A DNA stretch of 52,821 nt from the IMG/VR virus record IMGVR_UViG_3300010397_000052, positions 1-52,821 of that record; one strand, 5' to 3'. Below are positions 15,131 to 23,302 of the stretch, one piece after another. The notes beneath the pieces are model-generated. The model was not told the DNA's origin. It was given only the letters and a program-made list of their open reading frames with translations, and made no database searches. Both the position numbers and the translations under genes were made by a program. Position 1 is the first letter of the stretch; every line of letters begins with the position of its first letter. The DNA comes from a virus.

Positions 15131-15427
15131 ATGGCTACTGAGCGTACAAGAGAACTGAGGGAGTGGGCGACTTTCGCTCTGTCTCTCCTGACCCTGATTG
15201 GCATCCCTTGCGGCTTGCTGATTCTGCGCAACAGCCGTCTCGAAACCCGAGAGGAGATGCGCCTTGGCTACGTCTCGATCGAGGTGTATCACAATGACCT
15301 TGCTCGCCGGGATGCTGAGATTGCGCGGCGCGATGCCGATAACGCAGTAATCAGCGCCAAAATCGATCGCCTTACCATCTCCGTAGCGAGGCTCACAGAC
15401 GCGGTTAAGCTCAAGGATCCCCCATGA
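15131..15427 (+). CDS. Membrane-anchored coiled-coil protein, lysis-region candidate
   Basis: The 98-residue protein has one N-terminal transmembrane helix (FALSLLTLIGIPCGLLIL, about residues 15-32) followed by a long charged helix with an A-R-R-D-A-E-I repeat that looks like a coiled coil. This shape occurs in phage inner-membrane spanins and in some holin-like proteins. The stop overlaps the next ATG (ATGA), and a lipoprotein gene follows shortly after, which supports a lysis cassette. I cannot tell holin from spanin by sequence. Confidence 0.65.
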   Translation: MATERTRELREWATFALSLLTLIGIPCGLLILRNSRLETREEMRLGYVSIEVYHNDLARRDAEIARRDADNAVISAKIDRLTISVARLTDAVKLKDPP

Positions 15428-15735
15428 GCATCCTGGCGGCCGCGCTCCTCATAGGTGCGGTTGCGCTCTGGCTGCTCGATATCGGGATCGCTGCGTGGAA
15501 AACCGTTAATGAAAGATTTAATGAGAGCAACCTCCGCGGGGATCATCGCTTACCGGATAGCGATACTGTACGGCTGCCTTTTCTCCGCCAACTCCCTCCT
15601 AGATGCGTTCATAATCGGATTTCTGAACGTGAGTTGGAGCCAGTTGGACACAACGAGCAAGGCGCTTTTGATAGCGGCGATTGCCAAAAATTGGACAAGC
15701 ACGATGCTCGCTTACTGCTCCAAAGCAGTCGCTAA
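15424..15735 (+). CDS. Small membrane protein, overlapping frame
   Basis: ATG 15424 overlaps the preceding stop (ATGA). The first 40 residues form a clear membrane segment (MSILAAALLIGAVALWLLD) and a short polar part. The remaining 60 residues lie over the next gene in another frame and look like a shadow of it. The gene may be real with an overlapped tail, as in Rz/Rz1 pairs. Another possibility is that a frameshift near 15510 joins it to the next frame. Confidence 0.45.
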   Translation: MSILAAALLIGAVALWLLDIGIAAWKTVNERFNESNLRGDHRLPDSDTVRLPFLRQLPPRCVHNRISERELEPVGHNEQGAFDSGDCQKLDKHDARLLLQSSR

Positions 15736-15847
15736 CGCGGCTCGAGGGAGGCTCCCGATGGCTTTGGACACTGGCGACACCCGGGAATTTTCCTTGCGGC
15801 AAACGACAATCACGGCGCAGACTCCGGCAGAAACGGCAAAAACATGA
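15509..15847 (+). CDS. Holin-like membrane protein
   Basis: The 112-residue protein from ATG 15509 has two hydrophobic helices (AGIIAYRIAILYGCLF and a later ALLIAAIAKNW region) separated by a short loop, and a polar Thr-rich tail. Size and topology suit a small holin. It overlaps the frame starting at 15424 by 227 bases, and its stop overlaps the ATG of the lipoprotein gene (ATGA). No endolysin is recognisable beside it, so the holin call rests on topology and context. Confidence 0.55.
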   Translation: MKDLMRATSAGIIAYRIAILYGCLFSANSLLDAFIIGFLNVSWSQLDTTSKALLIAAIAKNWTSTMLAYCSKAVANAARGRLPMALDTGDTREFSLRQTTITAQTPAETAKT

Positions 15848-16317
15848 AAAATTTCAAACTGTCCAGATTACTCATTCCCTTCAGTGGCGCGATCACTGGA
15901 ATCGCCTTTGGCTGGCTCATTGCCTCCTGCATTCTCCCATTGTTTACCGGCTGTGCGACACTGGATCCCAACGCCGATCCGTTTGTGGTCCGCACTGAGC
16001 AGGTTCAAAAGCAGGCTGATGCTACCTTTGATTTCCTCCTGGGCGTGGACAACGCCGATCGCGGTTTCTGGCGCACCAATGCACCCGCCTTTCACAATTT
16101 CTGCGAGTACCTCCGCACGCCGATCCCGGTATCGCCAACGCACAACTCGCCGCGAATCCTGGCGATTGAGCGCAACGTGCAAGATCTCAAGGTTCAGTAC
16201 AAAGACAACCGGAGCGCCGGCAACTCCAACCTGCTCTATCAAATAAGCTCTGAACTGAGGCTCTTGGTCCTGCAGGGCAACTCATGGTCTAACATCGTTT
16301 CAACTCCTAACCGCTAA
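15844..16317 (+). CDS. Phage lipoprotein
   Basis: The 157-residue protein has a signal peptide with a basic start (MKNFKLSRLL), a hydrophobic core and a lipobox-like end LFTGC (Cys 37). It is followed by ATLDPNADPFVVRTEQ, an opening I associate with small phage lipoproteins. The mature part is mainly helical. It would be lipidated and anchored in a membrane facing the periplasm. Following two or three small membrane proteins, an outer-membrane spanin-type or exclusion role is possible. It is longer than most o-spanins. The start overlaps the previous stop (ATGA). Confidence 0.7.
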   Translation: MKNFKLSRLLIPFSGAITGIAFGWLIASCILPLFTGCATLDPNADPFVVRTEQVQKQADATFDFLLGVDNADRGFWRTNAPAFHNFCEYLRTPIPVSPTHNSPRILAIERNVQDLKVQYKDNRSAGNSNLLYQISSELRLLVLQGNSWSNIVSTPNR

Positions 16318-16323
16318 TTGTTT

Positions 16324-16533
16324 ATGGAAGCTGCAGGCTTAATCCAAATTGGACTCCAAGTGCTCCCGTTGGTGACAACCGGAGTTACTGAGTTTATTGC
16401 ATGGCTCGAGGCTCTACGCACCAACCTGAGACAATCGGGAGAATGGACTGCGGAGCAGGATGCCGCTTTTACCGCAGCGCTCGCGGCGAAAGAAAACGAT
16501 CCCCGTTACCAGCAAGACACGCCACCCGCCTAA
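16324..16533 (+). CDS. Small conserved phage protein
   Basis: The 69-residue protein starts at ATG 16324; a TTG six bases earlier is also in frame. It has an amphipathic, mildly hydrophobic N-terminal helix (LIQIGLQVLPLVTTGVTEFIAWL) and a charged helical tail with an E-x-D-A-A-F-x-A-A-L-x-A-K segment. The pattern is recurrent beside phage lysis genes, but its role is unknown to me. It follows the lipoprotein by six bases. Confidence 0.65.
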   Translation: MEAAGLIQIGLQVLPLVTTGVTEFIAWLEALRTNLRQSGEWTAEQDAAFTAALAAKENDPRYQQDTPPA

Positions 16534-16559
16534 TTGCTTCCCGGCAACGAGAATGACGC

Positions 16560-18362
16560 ATGGCAAAAACTACCGTCCTGACGGATGGTTCCTTTGATTT
16601 TAGTGGCGGAGTCGATTCGAGCCTCGTAACTACGATTCGATCAGACGTGATTCCGCACGGGCTCAGGCGGGATCAACTCGCTTGGCTCATCAATGGAGTT
16701 GTTCGCGATGGCACGATCAGCCAGCGCACCGGAATAGTTCAATTAATCCCCCGAATCACTCCAGACGGGCTTTACCAGGGCGGAATCATGTACGATCCAG
16801 TGGCGGCCAACCCCTGGCTGCTCGTAATGATTTCGGGGCACATTTACCAAGTCCTGCTCGAGGCTCCGTTCACCGTTACTGATCTCTCCGTGAAGTTCGG
16901 CCAGTTCCATCCGGCCGGAGTCGACCAAGGCTTCTTTGTCCAAGCCGAACAGTTTGTAGTGATCCAGGCTGGCGACGGCACAACCCTCCCGATCATCTAT
17001 GACGGAGTGGGGTTGCGGCGCAGCAACGGGATCCTGGGCGTAGGCAACATGAATAACGAGCTCCCGGCCGCGTTCATGATGGTCTATTACGCTCAACGCA
17101 TTTGGTACGCGCAGGGCAGATCCTACAGCGCTGGCGATATCGTTGGCGGCCCATCAGGAACACCGGCTTACAACCGGCTCGATTCAGTTGTTCACGTTAC
17201 GGAGAATCCCCTGGCAGTTGGCGGAGATGGTTTCCGGATCCCGACTACGGCCGGGACAATCCGCGCACTGGCCTATTCTGCCAACCTCGATACGGCTTTA
17301 GGCCAGGGCCCTCTTTACATCTTCACGCGCAAGCAGGTTTATGCGCTCTCTGTGCCGGTCACTCGAGCGGACTGGATTGCGGCCAATTCCGCCAATCAGC
17401 CACTGCAGACCGTTGCGCAGTTCAACAATGGAGCCGTGAGCGATCGGGGAATAACGCACGTCAACGGCGATTTGTTTTACCAGTCGCTGGATCCGGCGAT
17501 CCGCTCTTTCTTCCTGGCACTCCGTTACTTCAAGCAGTGGGGCAACAAGAGCGCCTCGAACAATATCAAGAGGGCTCTGCAGGCTACCAATCGGGCCCTT
17601 ATGCGGTTTTCCAGCGGCATCTATTTCGATAACCGGATGCTGCAGCTAATCCTCCCCGAGCAAAGTACTCGAGGCGTCATTCATAAATGCATCGCGGCGC
17701 TGGATTTCGAGATCATCTCTTCCCTGCAGGATGACCCGGGAGATCAGCCGGCTTGGGATGGAGTTTTTGACGGGCTGGATCACCTGCAGGTTTTTGCCGG
17801 CGATTTCGGAGGGCTCGAGCGAGCTTTTTCCGTGAACGTCTCGAGAGTCGATCAGTCAATCGAAGTTTGGGAGCTCACGACAACCTCACGCACGGATTTT
17901 ACGCCGGTCATCGGGAGTGAGGAGCGCCGCGTATCGTGGATAGTCGAAACGCCTGCCTTTACCTGGGGCAAAGAGTTTGAGCTTAAGGAGCTCGTTGGCG
18001 GAGAGATTTGGGTAGATAAGATTTTTGGCACTGTGCTCCTCTCCGTAGATTACCGGGAGGACGCTGATCCGTGCTGGCACAAATGGATCGAAAATCAAGT
18101 TTGCGTGGCGCGCAACTGCCAGGAGGATTTGAGCAACCCCAATTGCTACCCTCCGCCCAACTATCGGGAGGGTTACAAATGGACCGTGACGCTCCCGAAA
18201 CCGGCTCCGGTTTGCTCTCCCGGCCAGAATCGGCCGTCAACGGTTGCCTACCAGCATCAAATCAGGCTCACGATCAAAGGCTGGATGCGGATCCGCGGGA
18301 TTGTGCTGTATTCTGAGCTCAAAGAGAAATCGCTCTACGAGGGGCTAAACTGCGCTCAATGA
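16560..18362 (+). CDS. Tail or neck protein, nozzle/hub-like candidate
   Basis: The 600-residue protein begins with an FSGGVDSS turn, followed by LRRDQLAWLINGVVRDG and QRTG. A GG-V-x-S opening followed by an NQ-x-A-x-x-x-N string is common in podovirus tail hub or nozzle proteins (P22 gp10 and T7 gp12 types). The next 300 residues are beta-rich (QGGIMYDP, LLVMISGHIYQVLL) and could form a propeller. The C-terminal part has a cluster of cysteines (CWHKW, CVARNC, NCYPPP). It stops one base before the next start. The role is inferred from pattern and position; a baseplate-type protein is the alternative. Confidence 0.6.
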   Translation: MAKTTVLTDGSFDFSGGVDSSLVTTIRSDVIPHGLRRDQLAWLINGVVRDGTISQRTGIVQLIPRITPDGLYQGGIMYDPVAANPWLLVMISGHIYQVLLEAPFTVTDLSVKFGQFHPAGVDQGFFVQAEQFVVIQAGDGTTLPIIYDGVGLRRSNGILGVGNMNNELPAAFMMVYYAQRIWYAQGRSYSAGDIVGGPSGTPAYNRLDSVVHVTENPLAVGGDGFRIPTTAGTIRALAYSANLDTALGQGPLYIFTRKQVYALSVPVTRADWIAANSANQPLQTVAQFNNGAVSDRGITHVNGDLFYQSLDPAIRSFFLALRYFKQWGNKSASNNIKRALQATNRALMRFSSGIYFDNRMLQLILPEQSTRGVIHKCIAALDFEIISSLQDDPGDQPAWDGVFDGLDHLQVFAGDFGGLERAFSVNVSRVDQSIEVWELTTTSRTDFTPVIGSEERRVSWIVETPAFTWGKEFELKELVGGEIWVDKIFGTVLLSVDYREDADPCWHKWIENQVCVARNCQEDLSNPNCYPPPNYREGYKWTVTLPKPAPVCSPGQNRPSTVAYQHQIRLTIKGWMRIRGIVLYSELKEKSLYEGLNCAQ

Positions 18363-18363
18363 T

Positions 18364-20343
18364 ATGCCGATCATCCCCTGTCAGACTAAGATTACCTGTG
18401 AAGGGATCGACACCCCGTTTAGTAATTTCTCCTCTGAAGCTCCGGACCTGTTCGATTTCCGCGCCTTTGCCTGGACGTTTTGGAATCCCAACTTTCCCCT
18501 GCCACCGGATTTGACCGGCCGGGATACTGGCGATCTGCCGATTTATTGGGCGGAGGGCTGCCAAACGGTTTGTGTCTCGCTCACCTCGCAGGAGGAGGCA
18601 AACGTCTGTGCGCGCAGGCAGTCTTACCTCTGCGGCCGGAGCAACGAGGGCGGAGATGGAGTGATACCGGCGCTCTTTTCCAATGCGGCTCAGACTTGCT
18701 CAGCCATTTGCGCCAGCGGCGCGCCTTTCAGTTACACGGTTCCGGCCGGATGGTTTACGACAACCTCTCAGAGCCTCTCTGATCAGATTGCCAGGACTTA
18801 CGCGTGCGCGATCGCCAATGCGCAGATGATCTGTCTCTCGAACCTGTCCCAAGGGTGTCGAAACGTGGCGTATGCGGAGTTTATTGCGGTCACCAGGGGC
18901 ACGGGCCCTTTTGTTTTCACCCTGATCGGAGGCACGCTGCCGCCTGGGCTAACGCTGGCGCAGTTCGATTCAACGAGCGCCCTGCTCTCCGGCACTCCGA
19001 CAACGGCCGGCAACTTCACTTTTCAGGTTAGAGCGCGCAACTCTTCCGGCCAGCAAACGGCCAGGACTTACACGGTGGCGATCCTGGGAATCACAAACTT
19101 TGCCTCTGCGCCAACGGTCACGAAGGGATCCGCTTACAGTTTCCAGCTTGCAGCCAGTGGCGGCACACCTCCGTATGTGTTCAGTGTGGCGGCCGGAGCG
19201 CTCCCTGCAGGGCTCACTCTGAGCGCGACTGGCCTTATTTCGGGCACGCCGACAACGGCGGGTACCAGTAGCTTTGTTTTGGAGATTCACGACGCAACTA
19301 CAGGCGGCGCTCGCTGCCAGTTGGTGGCGTCGCTGGTGACGCAAAATAACGCAGTCTGCCCAACCGTCCTGACAAGCTTCGCAGTGGGCTCCGGCCGCCT
19401 TGCTGCTTATGCGCCGCTCACCGGGGAGATCCTTCATCCCAACAAGATTTACGCGACGGACAATACCGCGAATCAGTTCAGATACTATGACGCTGATAGC
19501 GTGACGCTTTTAGGCACGATACCTTTCGGAGGCGTAGGCTGGTCACCTCAGAGCGCGGCCTATGCTCCTGGCACGGATAAGCTCTTCATGACCGTCGACG
19601 ATTTTGGGCTTGGCTCTTGGTATATCCAGATCGTAAACACTGCAACAAACGTCCTGGGCGCAACCATCGTTGACGGCGCGAGCGGCGCTTTGTTTGGCTA
19701 TTACGGGATGCGATATGTGAGCCCCCTTAGCAAAGTACTCATGCTGGGCAGCAGTGGCGGGAGCGCAGACACAGACGCTTTGGAGCTCAATCCCGCAACC
19801 AACGCTTTTACCCGATTTTCGGTAACGGTTGCCCCTGGCGGCCCATCCATTGAGATCGCTACGGAGCTCGATTACTGCCCTGATAATGGCCGGTACTATG
19901 TGGGCACGTACGTTAATGACAACCTGCGCAGCTTTCTCCGGAGCTTCAATGCCACAACCCATGTTCAGCAATCGGCAGTAGATTTCGGCACTGATCGGAT
20001 CGTGGGCGTTTGCTGGATAGCAGATGTTACCCGCCTGTACGTTTTCACCCGCAACACCGGCAGCGGCCTTGCAAAAGTTCACGTCTACAACGTGACTACG
20101 GACACGGTTGAAACGGTGATCAGCCTGGGAAATTTCTCGCTCTCAACCTCCTCCCGTTACTGGCCTAACAAGGGCGTTTTGGCTCTGCCCTGCGGCGACA
20201 CAAAGATCCATTTCGTTGATCCAGTTGCCAATACTGAGCTCTGCTCTCTGGCTCAAACTACCAACGTCGATTCTTTCGCCATTGCCGGGGATAACCTCTG
20301 GATCTCAGGATTTGGCGCTGCAGCGATGAACGTCTATCACTGA
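18364..20343 (+). CDS. Adhesin-like protein with putative Ig domains and a propeller
   Basis: The 659-residue protein has an N-terminal 150-residue Cys-rich region (CQTVC, CARRQSYLC, CSAIC). Two putative Ig (He_PIG-type) domains follow, at about 179-240 and 267-320, each with LPxGLTL and SGTPTTAG. The last 320 residues show repeated strands with turns like APGTDKLFM, CPDNGRYYVG and WPNKGVLAL, resembling a YVTN/NHL-type beta-propeller. Such domains serve carbohydrate or surface binding. It probably sits on the tail or neck and contacts the host. The many cysteines suggest disulfides in the mature virion. The start is one base after the previous stop. Confidence 0.7.
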   Translation: MPIIPCQTKITCEGIDTPFSNFSSEAPDLFDFRAFAWTFWNPNFPLPPDLTGRDTGDLPIYWAEGCQTVCVSLTSQEEANVCARRQSYLCGRSNEGGDGVIPALFSNAAQTCSAICASGAPFSYTVPAGWFTTTSQSLSDQIARTYACAIANAQMICLSNLSQGCRNVAYAEFIAVTRGTGPFVFTLIGGTLPPGLTLAQFDSTSALLSGTPTTAGNFTFQVRARNSSGQQTARTYTVAILGITNFASAPTVTKGSAYSFQLAASGGTPPYVFSVAAGALPAGLTLSATGLISGTPTTAGTSSFVLEIHDATTGGARCQLVASLVTQNNAVCPTVLTSFAVGSGRLAAYAPLTGEILHPNKIYATDNTANQFRYYDADSVTLLGTIPFGGVGWSPQSAAYAPGTDKLFMTVDDFGLGSWYIQIVNTATNVLGATIVDGASGALFGYYGMRYVSPLSKVLMLGSSGGSADTDALELNPATNAFTRFSVTVAPGGPSIEIATELDYCPDNGRYYVGTYVNDNLRSFLRSFNATTHVQQSAVDFGTDRIVGVCWIADVTRLYVFTRNTGSGLAKVHVYNVTTDTVETVISLGNFSLSTSSRYWPNKGVLALPCGDTKIHFVDPVANTELCSLAQTTNVDSFAIAGDNLWISGFGAAAMNVYH

Positions 20344-20386
20344 GTTTTAGTTGCCAAACCAAGCGAAAGAGGAGTAATAGACCGAT

Positions 20387-21436
20387 ATGCCGAACCGCCC
20401 CACTGCAGGACTCGCCAGGAATAGTTCACTTCCCGGCGTGATCGGGCTCTGCGCGGCGGATATCTCCCGGGTGTTCGCTTTCATCAATGAGGCTCAAGAA
20501 AAGCTGGTTACTGATCCCCTGACTCCGGATGAGGGATGGTGGGGAGGCTCTGCAGTCATGGCCTTTACGGTTGTGCCGTCCAACGGTCACGCCTATATCA
20601 TCACGCCTCGAGAGGTGGCGCGGCCAGTGGCCTTTGACGTCTGTAACCGGCCGATCGGAATGCGCAACCAGCTTTGGGAGTACCTCGAATTTGGCACCGG
20701 CTTGCATCCTCGAGGCTGCGGCGCTAACTGCCAGAGCGGGTGTACTGGAAGCACGCAAGCTTTCGAGCGGGATCCGGTTCCGTGCCTTAACCCCGTGCCC
20801 ACTGTGCCTCAGGTTATCCGGCTCTACTTCACCAACGCGGCCGATGCCGGCCGGAGAGTGGCGATCGGTGGCACCGATCAAAACGGGATGCCCATTTATG
20901 GAGTCGACCCGCTCACGCAGACGGCGACTCCTGGCGAGGTGATCTATCTGGCTGGGCCATTTGCTGACTCCTCTAACCTGATCGTCCCAACCAGCTTTAC
21001 GAAAGAGGTAACGCTTGGGCAGGTTCAATTTTTCACTGTCGACTCGAGCGGTAATCAAACGCTGCTGAGCACGATGCAGCCGGGAGAGACTACAGCCAGC
21101 TATCGCCGGTACTTATTGGACGGATTGCCGCAAACTTGCTGCAACACTCCGGCCGGCAGTGTGCAGGTTTCAGCCTTTTGCCGGCTCGATTTTATCCCGG
21201 TCCAAAACGATCAGGATCCTCTTTTGATTCAGAGCATCCCGGCTCTGATCGAAGAATGCCAGAGCATCCGTTATTCTCGGATGGATGCCAGCCAAGCTCC
21301 GGCCCTCGAGAAAAAACACCACGATAAAGCGCTCTCACTTCTTAACGGCCAGTTGGATCACTACCAGGGAAAGATAACGCCAGCCGTGCGCGTCTCCCTC
21401 TTTGGCAGTGACCGGCTCCGGCCGCAACCGATTTAG
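20387..21436 (+). CDS. Neck or head-tail adaptor candidate
   Basis: The 349-residue protein starts with a helix IS-x-VFAFINEAQEKL, the kind of opening seen in head-tail adaptors (T7 gp11, P22 gp4), then Trp-rich and beta-rich segments (WWGGSAVMAFTV, YIITPREVARP). A Cys cluster (CGANCQSGC, CC) sits in the middle. The C-terminus returns to helix (EECQSIRYSRMDASQAP and HHDKALSLLNGQL). Placement between hub-like and internal-virion-like genes supports a connector. The exact role is uncertain. A GAGGAG lies 12 bases before ATG, longer than usual spacing. Confidence 0.55.
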   Translation: MPNRPTAGLARNSSLPGVIGLCAADISRVFAFINEAQEKLVTDPLTPDEGWWGGSAVMAFTVVPSNGHAYIITPREVARPVAFDVCNRPIGMRNQLWEYLEFGTGLHPRGCGANCQSGCTGSTQAFERDPVPCLNPVPTVPQVIRLYFTNAADAGRRVAIGGTDQNGMPIYGVDPLTQTATPGEVIYLAGPFADSSNLIVPTSFTKEVTLGQVQFFTVDSSGNQTLLSTMQPGETTASYRRYLLDGLPQTCCNTPAGSVQVSAFCRLDFIPVQNDQDPLLIQSIPALIEECQSIRYSRMDASQAPALEKKHHDKALSLLNGQLDHYQGKITPAVRVSLFGSDRLRPQPI

Positions 21437-21442
21437 AGCGCC

Positions 21443-22471
21443 ATGCCAGCTACTTATACGCAGCCAACGGGTTTTCAGGGTGAACCTCAGGGCCCCTCGA
21501 GCCTGCCGGGATATACTGCCCCGCGAGTCAATTATTCTACGCCGCGATCTGCTTTCGATGTTTCGACGCCAGCCGGAGTGAGCGCAGTAACGCAGTACAT
21601 CAATCAGCTTAACCGCCAGAGCCAGCAAGCAGCGTTGCGCGCCAGGATCCCGGGAGCTCAGGGGCTCGAGGAGCAGAGTACGAACATGATCCGCCAGGAG
21701 TTAGCTGGCCAGATACCGTCTGATGTTCTTTACCGGTTAGGGCAGGCAGCCTCAGAGCGCGGCGCGAGGACTGGCCAGGGAGCCGGAGGGCAAAACGAAA
21801 TGGCTGCTTACCTGCAGGCGCTGGGCTTGACCAGCATCGGGCAACAGCGCCAGGGCCAAACCGATTTGACGGCCGCTTACGGCCGAAACCCCGCGGCTCC
21901 TCTCTTTGATCCTACGACTCAGTTAATCACGCCTTACCAGCAAGGCAGCTTGCACCTGCAGGCGCAGGAGGCAGAGGATCGCACGCGGTTACAGCAGGAG
22001 CAGCTTGCAGTTGAGCGCGCCAGAATCGCGGCCGGAGCCGATGCTGCAGCCTCGAGGTATGCATCAGCTTCCGGAGGCGGAGGCGCTGGCGGCCGGCCCT
22101 CTGGCACCAGTTTTCATCCGTCCATGGAAGGCTTTGGGGGTGAGTTTGTGGCTTACTCTCCCAACGCCAACACGCAACTCGGGCTCACGATCCCGACTGA
22201 GCCTTACGGAATCAATTCTTGGTGGCAGCCGAACTACGCCAACCAGACGGGCACGGGTACCGGCAGTTACTACGCCGGGAGCGCAAGCGGGTACCAGCAG
22301 CGCGGCGATCTTGAGAATGACTTTTGGGATCCGTTGCTCTCGGGCACGACTACCGGCGACGGTTACGGAGGGCTCCCTGGCAACGATTTCGTTTCAAACG
22401 GGTTTGTCGGCAGCAATGCCGGCCCTGTCGACATACAGCCGAACATTGAGGGCGAATTTTTCGGAGGCTAA
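21443..22471 (+). CDS. Internal virion or ejection protein candidate
   Basis: The 342-residue protein has a helical middle (RARIPGAQGLEEQSTNMIRQ and QAASERGARTGQG) and a long Gly/Ser/Tyr/Asn-rich C-terminal half with no membrane segment. Short helical and low-complexity proteins of this kind lie upstream of the giant ejected protein in many podovirus-like phages. It begins six bases after the adaptor candidate and ends three bases before the next gene. No enzyme motif is visible. Function is inferred from gene order only. Confidence 0.6.
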   Translation: MPATYTQPTGFQGEPQGPSSLPGYTAPRVNYSTPRSAFDVSTPAGVSAVTQYINQLNRQSQQAALRARIPGAQGLEEQSTNMIRQELAGQIPSDVLYRLGQAASERGARTGQGAGGQNEMAAYLQALGLTSIGQQRQGQTDLTAAYGRNPAAPLFDPTTQLITPYQQGSLHLQAQEAEDRTRLQQEQLAVERARIAAGADAAASRYASASGGGGAGGRPSGTSFHPSMEGFGGEFVAYSPNANTQLGLTIPTEPYGINSWWQPNYANQTGTGTGSYYAGSASGYQQRGDLENDFWDPLLSGTTTGDGYGGLPGNDFVSNGFVGSNAGPVDIQPNIEGEFFGG

Positions 22472-22474
22472 CCC

Positions 22475-23302
22475 ATGGACGAAGAAAACGAGCAGGATTT
22501 ACCCGATTACTCTCCGGAGGAGGGTCAAGATGAACGAGAGCCGGCGATGTTGCCCACGCCTGCTCCCGCCCCCGCGGCTGCTCAACTAAGCGCGCCTGTC
22601 ATAGCGCGAGCGGCCGCCCCTTCTCCGATTGCCCCGGGCGGCGCTGGCACTGCTGTGTACTCCCCCGAGCAGCAGGCTAGCGCCGCTTTCTGGCGCAAGA
22701 TGAATTATGAGTTGCAGGGGCAACCCCTGGCAGAGGCTGAGCAAGCGCTTTCGGCCGCGCTCAAGTTTCAGGCGATCCGCGGATATCAAAAGGATCTGGA
22801 AAACGGCAAGAGCCCCGGCGAGGCGCTCTCGCGCTGGGCCCCAATGATGTTCACGGCTCCAAAGTCCTCAAACCTGGGCAACGCGGCATCGATGGTGCGC
22901 GCTACCCGTGCGCCTGCGCCCATGGTCCGGACGGCCGGAGGGCAGATTTTTCAGATTCCGCCAGGAGGTGGCGCAGCAACGGCCCTGACTCCGGCTCCGG
23001 TTCGCCCTCCGCGCACGGATCCTTTCGCCCTCGCAGAGTTTGAGCTCAAGCTTAAGCAGATTGAGAAGCTGCAAGCGGATCTCGATGTAGAACCGGCCGG
23101 CAAAGGCCGCCAAGATATTTTGAAGCGGATCGACGTAGCTCAGCGCGAGGCAGCGGCTCTCCGCCCAAGCCCTGCAGCTACGGCTCCAACTGCTCCGGCC
23201 GCTCCTGCAGGCGGAGGGAATGAAGTGTTACGGTTGACAAAGAGCGGCCGAAAGGCTGTCTTTGACTCCGCAACAAAGAAATTCCTCCGTTATGCCCAAT
23301 GA
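22475..23302 (+). CDS. Internal virion protein candidate, Ala/Pro-rich
   Basis: The 275-residue protein opens with an acidic stretch (DEENEQDLPDYSPEE), followed by an Ala/Pro linker, a compact helical domain (ASAAFWRKMNYELQ to ALSRWAPMMF), another Pro-rich linker and a coiled-coil segment (FALAEFELKLKQIEKLQADL). It closes with a basic LRLTKSGRKAVFD end. No catalytic residues are apparent. Its stop lies inside the start of the giant gene (11-base overlap), so the two are probably made together. Confidence 0.6.
   Translation: MDEENEQDLPDYSPEEGQDEREPAMLPTPAPAPAAAQLSAPVIARAAAPSPIAPGGAGTAVYSPEQQASAAFWRKMNYELQGQPLAEAEQALSAALKFQAIRGYQKDLENGKSPGEALSRWAPMMFTAPKSSNLGNAASMVRATRAPAPMVRTAGGQIFQIPPGGGAATALTPAPVRPPRTDPFALAEFELKLKQIEKLQADLDVEPAGKGRQDILKRIDVAQREAAALRPSPAATAPTAPAAPAGGGNEVLRLTKSGRKAVFDSATKKFLRYAQ

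Noticed and set aside
23262-23291. TTG start for the giant gene
   Set aside because: ATG 23292 gives a normal short overlap and matches the typical repeat-rich opening.
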